A DNA stretch of 64,000 nt from Nitrososphaerota archaeon (GTDB taxonomy: Archaea; Thermoproteota; Nitrososphaeria; Nitrososphaerales; Gagatemarchaeaceae), in assembly GCA_027887045.1 (NCBI GenBank), contig JAPCJH010000002.1:322723-386722 (forward strand), read 5' to 3'. Every line of letters begins with the position of its first letter. Position 1 is the stretch's first letter. The notes below the pieces were generated by a model. That model made no database searches, was not told the origin of the DNA, and was given only the letters and a program-made list of their open reading frames with translations. The translations under genes were made by a program, and so were the position numbers. This document shows positions 59,819 through 64,000 of this stretch, in pieces.

Positions 59819-60088
59819 ATGGACCTCGCTGTCATCTTCTCGGTCATAAACGCCGGACTGCTGCTTTACTTCATCTCGCTTTATGTAGGAATCTACCGGG
59901 ACAGGAAGGCCATGTACACTCTTGGCCTGGCCGCGTTCGCCGCGCTGATGCTCTTCCAGAACGCGCTGACGGCCTTCTCCTATGCTACCATGACCGGCTA
60001 TTTCGGCGAGGCGGTGCTCCCGTTCCTTTTCACGATGTCCATACTCCAGTTCGGCGCGCTGGCCATCCTGCTCAGAGTCTCCATCTGA
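59819..60088 (+). CDS. Small three-helix membrane protein
   Basis: 89 residues with three hydrophobic segments (DLAVIFSVINAGLLLYFI, TLGLAAFAALMLFQNAL, FTMSILQFGALAILL) and almost no loops; inside-positive residues RDRK sit after the first helix. Start ATG 59819; an A-rich TTGGAAAAAAGGTTAAAC tract lies 45-60 bp upstream. No family name recognised, but similar small 3-TM proteins sit next to ArsR-like regulators in archaea. Possibly a sensor or partner of the divergent regulator. Confidence 0.6.
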   Translation: MDLAVIFSVINAGLLLYFISLYVGIYRDRKAMYTLGLAAFAALMLFQNALTAFSYATMTGYFGEAVLPFLFTMSILQFGALAILLRVSI

Positions 60089-60092
60089 GCAG

Positions 60093-61661
60093 TCAACCCG
60101 TGGGAGCGTCCACCCTGAAATCGACGACGTGATAACCCGTCGCGCCGTTGGGGAAGGGGTCCGTCATCGTCGAAACCTGGACCTTACCCTGGCCGTCGGT
60201 GGCCCTGACCATTATCTTGTACGACCCGGCGGCCGGAGGGTTCCACTCGAGTTTCCAGAAGACCCACGTATAGTTTGAGAGGGGGTCGACGAGGCTCGCG
60301 TTCTGCCACGAGGTTCCGCTGTCCGTGCTCACCTCCACTTTCGATATCCCTCTGTCGCCCGCGAAGGCTACCCCGACGATGGGCGTCGAGCCATCCGGGC
60401 CGTTGGTAAACGATGGAGCAACGGGAAATTTGTCCCGCAGGAGGCTGTCGCCCGGCGAGAGCAATATGGCGGCCGTCTGATACTTGGCGATGTTGGTCCA
60501 GCCCCTCCTCTGCCAGAACCCCTCGTAGACTCCGCCGACGACCTCGATTTCGGTTATCCACTTGGCGTTCATCATCCCGTAGAGCCCGGGCACTATGGCC
60601 CTGAGCGGGAACCCGTGCTCGACAGGAAGATTTTCGCCGTTCATCTGGTACGCGAGGATCGACCCAGGCATCATCGCCCTGTCGAGCGGGATCCCCACGT
60701 CGTACCCGTCGTAACACCTGAACACGACGTATCCCGCGTCGGGCTGGACCCCGGCCCTGGTGAGCAAGTCCCGAAGCGATATGCCCTTCCACAGCGCGGT
60801 GCTCATCAGGTCGCCGCCCACCTGGTTGCTGACGCACTGCAGCGTCGCGTATTCCTGAACCGAGGGTAGCGCGGTCAATTGATCGTATGTGAGGGACATC
60901 GGGTTCGTCACCAGCCCGTGCAGTTTGAGGGTCCACGTGGTCGAATCCACCGTCGGGGGGATGACGTTGACGTCGACCCTGTAGAACTTGCTGTTGGGGG
61001 TGACCCCGGCGGCCAGGATTTGGTCCGCCTCAGCAGCGCTCCCCTGCGAAGTTTGCTTAGAGAAGAGGAGGCCGAGGCCGAAATACAAGATCGCAGCAGC
61101 GGCTGCGGCGCCGACCGTCGTCTTCATGAAGAACCTCCGCCTTCGTTCGAACTCGCGCCTGCGCGCACGCCTCGGAGTGAGAATCGGGGCTGTAAGCGGG
61201 TAGACTTTGAGAAGGTATCCGGTGCTAGCTCCATAAAGAAGGCTTGGAGGAACCAGGCTCATCGCTAGGGCCGCCAAAGAAGACGGTTGGGTGGAGACTT
61301 GCGCCACCTGAATGAACACCAACCCCGGAAGGAGCATGACCGCGTAGGGGAGGAGAAGGAACAGCGCGAAGCGTGGGACTGGCCCTTCGGGCATTCGTCC
61401 GACCCTTTCAACCAGGTAAGGAATCGCCCCGAGAATCAGGGCGAGCAAGACAGATGCGCCTACGAAGGCAGATTCCTTGGCCAGCGGCCCCAGGGTCTCG
61501 ACGGCTCTTGATTCGAGGAATCCTGGCGTCAGCGAAAAGAGGGTCTGGGCAGCCATCTCCGGGAGATATGTCACGCCCAGGAGAAGACGAAACGCGAAGG
61601 AGAGTAAGACAGCGGCGCTTCCGCCCGCCAGCCCAACAAGGAAAGCCCGCCGGCCCCTCAT
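60093..61661 (-). CDS. Membrane-fused sulfite oxidase-like molybdopterin protein
   Basis: 522 residues. Residues 1-160 form about five membrane helices; a second signal-like stretch RRRRFFMKTTVGAAAAAAIL (174-193) then leads to an outer catalytic domain. The molybdenum-ligand Cys is C276 in YATLQCVSNQVGGDLMSTAL; WKGISLRDLLTRAGVQP and HGFPLRAIVPGLYG are sulfite-oxidase-fold motifs, and the last ~110 residues are the Ig-like dimerisation domain (WKLEWNPPAAGSYKIMVRAT). Likely oxidises or reduces an oxyanion or sulfoxide outside the cell. No haem domain, so electrons pass to a separate carrier. It is convergent with the 3-TM gene (5-bp gap). Confidence 0.88.
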   Translation of the reverse strand: MRGRRAFLVGLAGGSAAVLLSFAFRLLLGVTYLPEMAAQTLFSLTPGFLESRAVETLGPLAKESAFVGASVLLALILGAIPYLVERVGRMPEGPVPRFALFLLLPYAVMLLPGLVFIQVAQVSTQPSSLAALAMSLVPPSLLYGASTGYLLKVYPLTAPILTPRRARRREFERRRRFFMKTTVGAAAAAAILYFGLGLLFSKQTSQGSAAEADQILAAGVTPNSKFYRVDVNVIPPTVDSTTWTLKLHGLVTNPMSLTYDQLTALPSVQEYATLQCVSNQVGGDLMSTALWKGISLRDLLTRAGVQPDAGYVVFRCYDGYDVGIPLDRAMMPGSILAYQMNGENLPVEHGFPLRAIVPGLYGMMNAKWITEIEVVGGVYEGFWQRRGWTNIAKYQTAAILLSPGDSLLRDKFPVAPSFTNGPDGSTPIVGVAFAGDRGISKVEVSTDSGTSWQNASLVDPLSNYTWVFWKLEWNPPAAGSYKIMVRATDGQGKVQVSTMTDPFPNGATGYHVVDFRVDAPTG

Positions 61662-61672
61662 GAGAGGCGCGC

Positions 61673-62191
61673 CTATCCTAGCTGCACAGACGCAACCAAG
61701 ACTGCATTCGTCATCTGCATTCCCGGAAGGTAGAGGATGTCGACCGCCTCAAAGCTGGTGTGCGGGTTCTGCATCAACACGACCCAGTAAGTGCCGACGC
61801 CTCCACTGGACGCATCGAATTCTGAAGCTGTCGCGTTCGGACCGATTGGTACCATGTTCATCCCCGGCCTGGTGACGCCTTCTACGATGTAGCCACCGGC
61901 TGAGGGAGGTTCCAAACCCTCGGCGTGGACCGAGATGGCATAGTCGCCGGGACTGGTCGGAGCGATGAAGAGCCAGCCAGTGTGGAACATCTGTCCTGCC
62001 TGTGGTTGGAACGCGAGGCTCGTAGTGGCGTTCGCCACCTCCGAGTGGAGCATGGCGTTGCTCGCGTTCGCCTGGTTGAGGCTATTCTGGAGTGAAGAGA
62101 CTTGGCCCGAGTATACCGCGTAGCTCGCACCATAACCCACGACCAGACCGACCACAAGAACCGCTGCGAGCGGGACAATCTTCGATGGCAT
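61673..62191 (-). CDS. Anchored extracytoplasmic protein with coiled-coil stalk
   Basis: 172 residues. A membrane helix (KIVPLAAVLVVGLVVGYGAS) is followed by a short coiled-coil or helical stalk (VSSLQNSLNQANASNAMLHS) and a beta-rich domain of about 110 residues (FHTGWLFIAPTSPGDYAISV, GTYWVVLMQNPHTSFEAVDI) with no family I recognise. No Cys or His cluster. Its stop lies 11 bp before the molybdoenzyme start on the same strand, so it is probably co-transcribed and may be an accessory subunit of that enzyme. Confidence 0.6.
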   Translation of the reverse strand: MPSKIVPLAAVLVVGLVVGYGASYAVYSGQVSSLQNSLNQANASNAMLHSEVANATTSLAFQPQAGQMFHTGWLFIAPTSPGDYAISVHAEGLEPPSAGGYIVEGVTRPGMNMVPIGPNATASEFDASSGGVGTYWVVLMQNPHTSFEAVDILYLPGMQMTNAVLVASVQLG

Positions 62192-62378
62192 GTTTCAGAT
62201 GGAATGATTTCGCTAACTGAACGAATTTAATGATTTTTCCAAATCACTTACAAATCGATTACAAGTCCTTGCTCGCAGTTTCAGCTCAAAAGCTAAAGCC
62301 ACGAGGAGGGAAGCCACGCTTCTTTCAGCCGGCGCCCAGGGTCGTAGGATTCGAGCGGGGGGCCGGGCTTTGTTCAGA

Positions 62379-63989
62379 TCAAGGGGCTGGTGCTTTCTTC
62401 CGGTCGCCCCTGATAAAGAGAGCGGCCGCGACGACGGCGACGCTTGCTCCGAGCAGGACGATAAGTAGGATTAGGATTGATTGGGAGAACGCTTCCCGCA
62501 GCATAGGAATCAACCCCGCGAAAGATGGATTTGCTCCCACAATCCTGGCGAGGGCCGCCGGAGAAGCCAGAATCTGACCGACGAGATTGGGATCGCCGAG
62601 GGTAGCCCGAGCGGCGGCGGGAAGCCCGACTAGCAGGGATGACAATTTGTTTGCGAACACGTTCGTCTGAATCGCGCCGAGGGTCGCGACCCCGATCGCC
62701 GCGCCCAGGTTCAACGTGAAGGCGGCAAGTGCGGAGGCGACTCCGATTTCCGTCCGCTGGACCGAATTCTGAAAAGCGACTATCGTGGGCGGGATCATCA
62801 GGCCGCTGGCAAACCCGATTGGTACCTCCAGCTCCATCAACTGGATGAGGGACGACGATGAGTTCAGCGATTGCAAGGCCACCAATCCTGCCACAAGTAC
62901 GCCGGCGCCGAGGAGTATGATGTTCCTCGCTCCCGTCCTTGACATGGTCGCACCGCTCAAGAGTATGCCTGCGGTCAGCGGAAGCGCCATAGCGTACACA
63001 GCGTTCCTCACGCCCGAGACGTCCGCGCCCAGCACTGCTTGGGCATAGAGGGGCAGGTAGGCGATGAGTCCGAAGAGAACCATCGCGCGCAGTATGTTGA
63101 CTCCTGTCGCGGCCGAGATTGTCCTCGTTTTGAAGAGACGCAGGGGGAGCACCGGCTCTCTCGCCCGGCCTTCGACCCTGATGAATGCGAGAATCACGAC
63201 GATGCTCCCGACAAACAACGCGGCCTCTTCCCAGGATAGCCAGTCGAACGTCGAGCCTCCCAGGAAAAGGCCCAACATGAAGAGCGTAATGGATCCCACT
63301 AGAGCGGAGGCTCCGGCCCAATCGCTGAAGCCGTTCGCCCCGGTGTTTCGCGACTCGCGCAAAGCCAGGTAAATGATGAGGAAGGAGACGACTCCCAATG
63401 GGAGGTTAATGTAGAATATCCACCTCCAGTTGATCGCCTCCGTCAGGTAGGAGCCCGCGGCCGGGGCCACCGCGAAAGCGATGCCGTTGACTGAGAAGAG
63501 AAGTCCCTGGACCCGGCCCCTCTTCGCGGGAGGGAAGAGGTCCCCCGCGATAGCAATCGTGGCTGGGACGAACGTGCCGAATCCGATTCCCTGAATGGCT
63601 CTGAATATGATCAGCTCGTAGATGTTTTGCGAGGCGCCGGAGAGCACGGAACCCACCATGAACACAACGATCCCCAGGAGGAAGAACCTCTTTCGCCCAT
63701 AGAGGTCGGAGAGCTTCCCGAAGATGGGAATGACGACCGTCTGCGTGATGATGAACGAACTGAACACCCAAGCATAGAGGCTAAGGCCGCCAAGATCAGC
63801 GATGATGGTCGGGCCCGCGGTGGCCACTATCGTCACATCCATGAACCCGAGCAACAGTCCGGTGAGGAGCCCCGCTAGAACCAGTGTCACAGTCCTCCTT
63901 GGTAGTGCTGGCATGGCTTGGGTCGCTCCGTCTTGCGAACCCCCTTTCGGGACTCCCGGTGGCTGATCTGTCGGCCGAGACTTCCTCAT
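62379..63989 (-). CDS. MFS multidrug exporter, DHA2 (14-TM) type
   Basis: 536-residue major-facilitator transporter. Family marks are GFMDVTIVATAGPTIIADLG (helix 1, motif D1), GKLSDLYGRKRFFLLGIVVF (motif A), FRAIQGIGFGTFVPATIAIA and the motif C stretch FSVNGIAFAVAPAAGSYLTE, then INWRWIFYINLPLGVVSFLI. About 14 helices place it in the EmrB/QacA drug:H+ antiporter group. The ATG at 63989 is eleven bases from the window edge, so the promoter is not visible; an internal Met (MPALPRRTVTLVL) at codon 26 could be the true start. Confidence 0.9.
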   Translation of the reverse strand: MRKSRPTDQPPGVPKGGSQDGATQAMPALPRRTVTLVLAGLLTGLLLGFMDVTIVATAGPTIIADLGGLSLYAWVFSSFIITQTVVIPIFGKLSDLYGRKRFFLLGIVVFMVGSVLSGASQNIYELIIFRAIQGIGFGTFVPATIAIAGDLFPPAKRGRVQGLLFSVNGIAFAVAPAAGSYLTEAINWRWIFYINLPLGVVSFLIIYLALRESRNTGANGFSDWAGASALVGSITLFMLGLFLGGSTFDWLSWEEAALFVGSIVVILAFIRVEGRAREPVLPLRLFKTRTISAATGVNILRAMVLFGLIAYLPLYAQAVLGADVSGVRNAVYAMALPLTAGILLSGATMSRTGARNIILLGAGVLVAGLVALQSLNSSSSLIQLMELEVPIGFASGLMIPPTIVAFQNSVQRTEIGVASALAAFTLNLGAAIGVATLGAIQTNVFANKLSSLLVGLPAAARATLGDPNLVGQILASPAALARIVGANPSFAGLIPMLREAFSQSILILLIVLLGASVAVVAAALFIRGDRKKAPAP

Positions 63990-64000
63990 TCTGTAGATCT

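Noticed and set aside
1-64000. tRNA, rRNA, CRISPR or IS elements
   Set aside because: Intergenic gaps were scanned by eye for T-loop-like GGTTCGAAxCC, regular repeats and transposase motifs; only isolated partial matches (for example near 39547) were seen and none folds as a tRNA.

Overview
The window reads as a chromosome segment of a heterotrophic archaeon. Most genes sit 25-31 bp downstream of an A/T-rich TATA element and have no Shine-Dalgarno, the pattern of leaderless archaeal transcripts, and about half start with TTG or GTG. The gene content also fits: six luciferase-like (F420/FMN type) oxidoreductases, many peptide and branched-chain-type ABC systems, Tat/lipid-style anchored binding proteins, a 29-residue C2H2 zinc finger protein and HxlR/ArsR type winged-helix regulators. 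A lineage in the Thermoproteota/Nitrososphaerota area is plausible, but the sequence alone does not fix it. I saw no rRNA, tRNA, CRISPR array, IS element or replication genes.

Region 1 (1-9355): a DppBC-type peptide permease with a Tat-signal binding protein, L-aspartate dehydrogenase, a luciferase-like oxidoreductase, an aspartoacylase/desuccinylase-type hydrolase, a YeiH-type exporter and threonine synthase. Region 2 (9449-27100): a peptide and D-amino-acid/oxoproline catabolic island. It holds a second peptide-binding protein, two tandem amidohydrolases, duplicated hydantoinase/oxoprolinase subunits (hyuB twice, hyuA plus a hyuA stub), an S66 LD-carboxypeptidase, a D-glutamate-cyclase-like protein, an M29 aminopeptidase and, divergently, a complete DppBCDF importer. 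Together these could import and dismantle short peptides, possibly bacterial muropeptides, with D-glutamate cyclised to 5-oxoproline and reopened by HyuAB.

Region 3 (27344-44303) looks G+C-richer: an orphan Cas4-like nuclease, a complete LivKHMGF importer, five luciferase-like oxidoreductases, an M24 peptidase, a degenerate Nudix protein, an aminotransferase-V enzyme, an NAD(P)H:ferredoxin/rubredoxin-reductase-like flavoprotein and a cysteine-synthase-like enzyme. Region 4 (44521-50291): a second LivKHMGF importer behind an acetamidase/formamidase, probably an amide uptake and hydrolysis unit.

Region 5 (50583-59717) is a cysteine-rich redox/metal area with visible gene decay. It holds DUF1326 and DUF2182 proteins, a MerT-like Cys-pair membrane protein, a CPC membrane protein, a DsbA-like thiol protein and a thioredoxin-like gene whose second active-site Cys codon is TGA. 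It also holds a truncated DinB duplicate that replaced the 5' end of an HxlR gene, a Nudix tail and a frameshifted regulator. Region 6 (59819-63989): a small 3-TM protein, a membrane-fused sulfite-oxidase-like molybdoenzyme, an anchored extracytoplasmic protein and an MFS exporter. All comparisons were made by eye; no database search or alignment was run.
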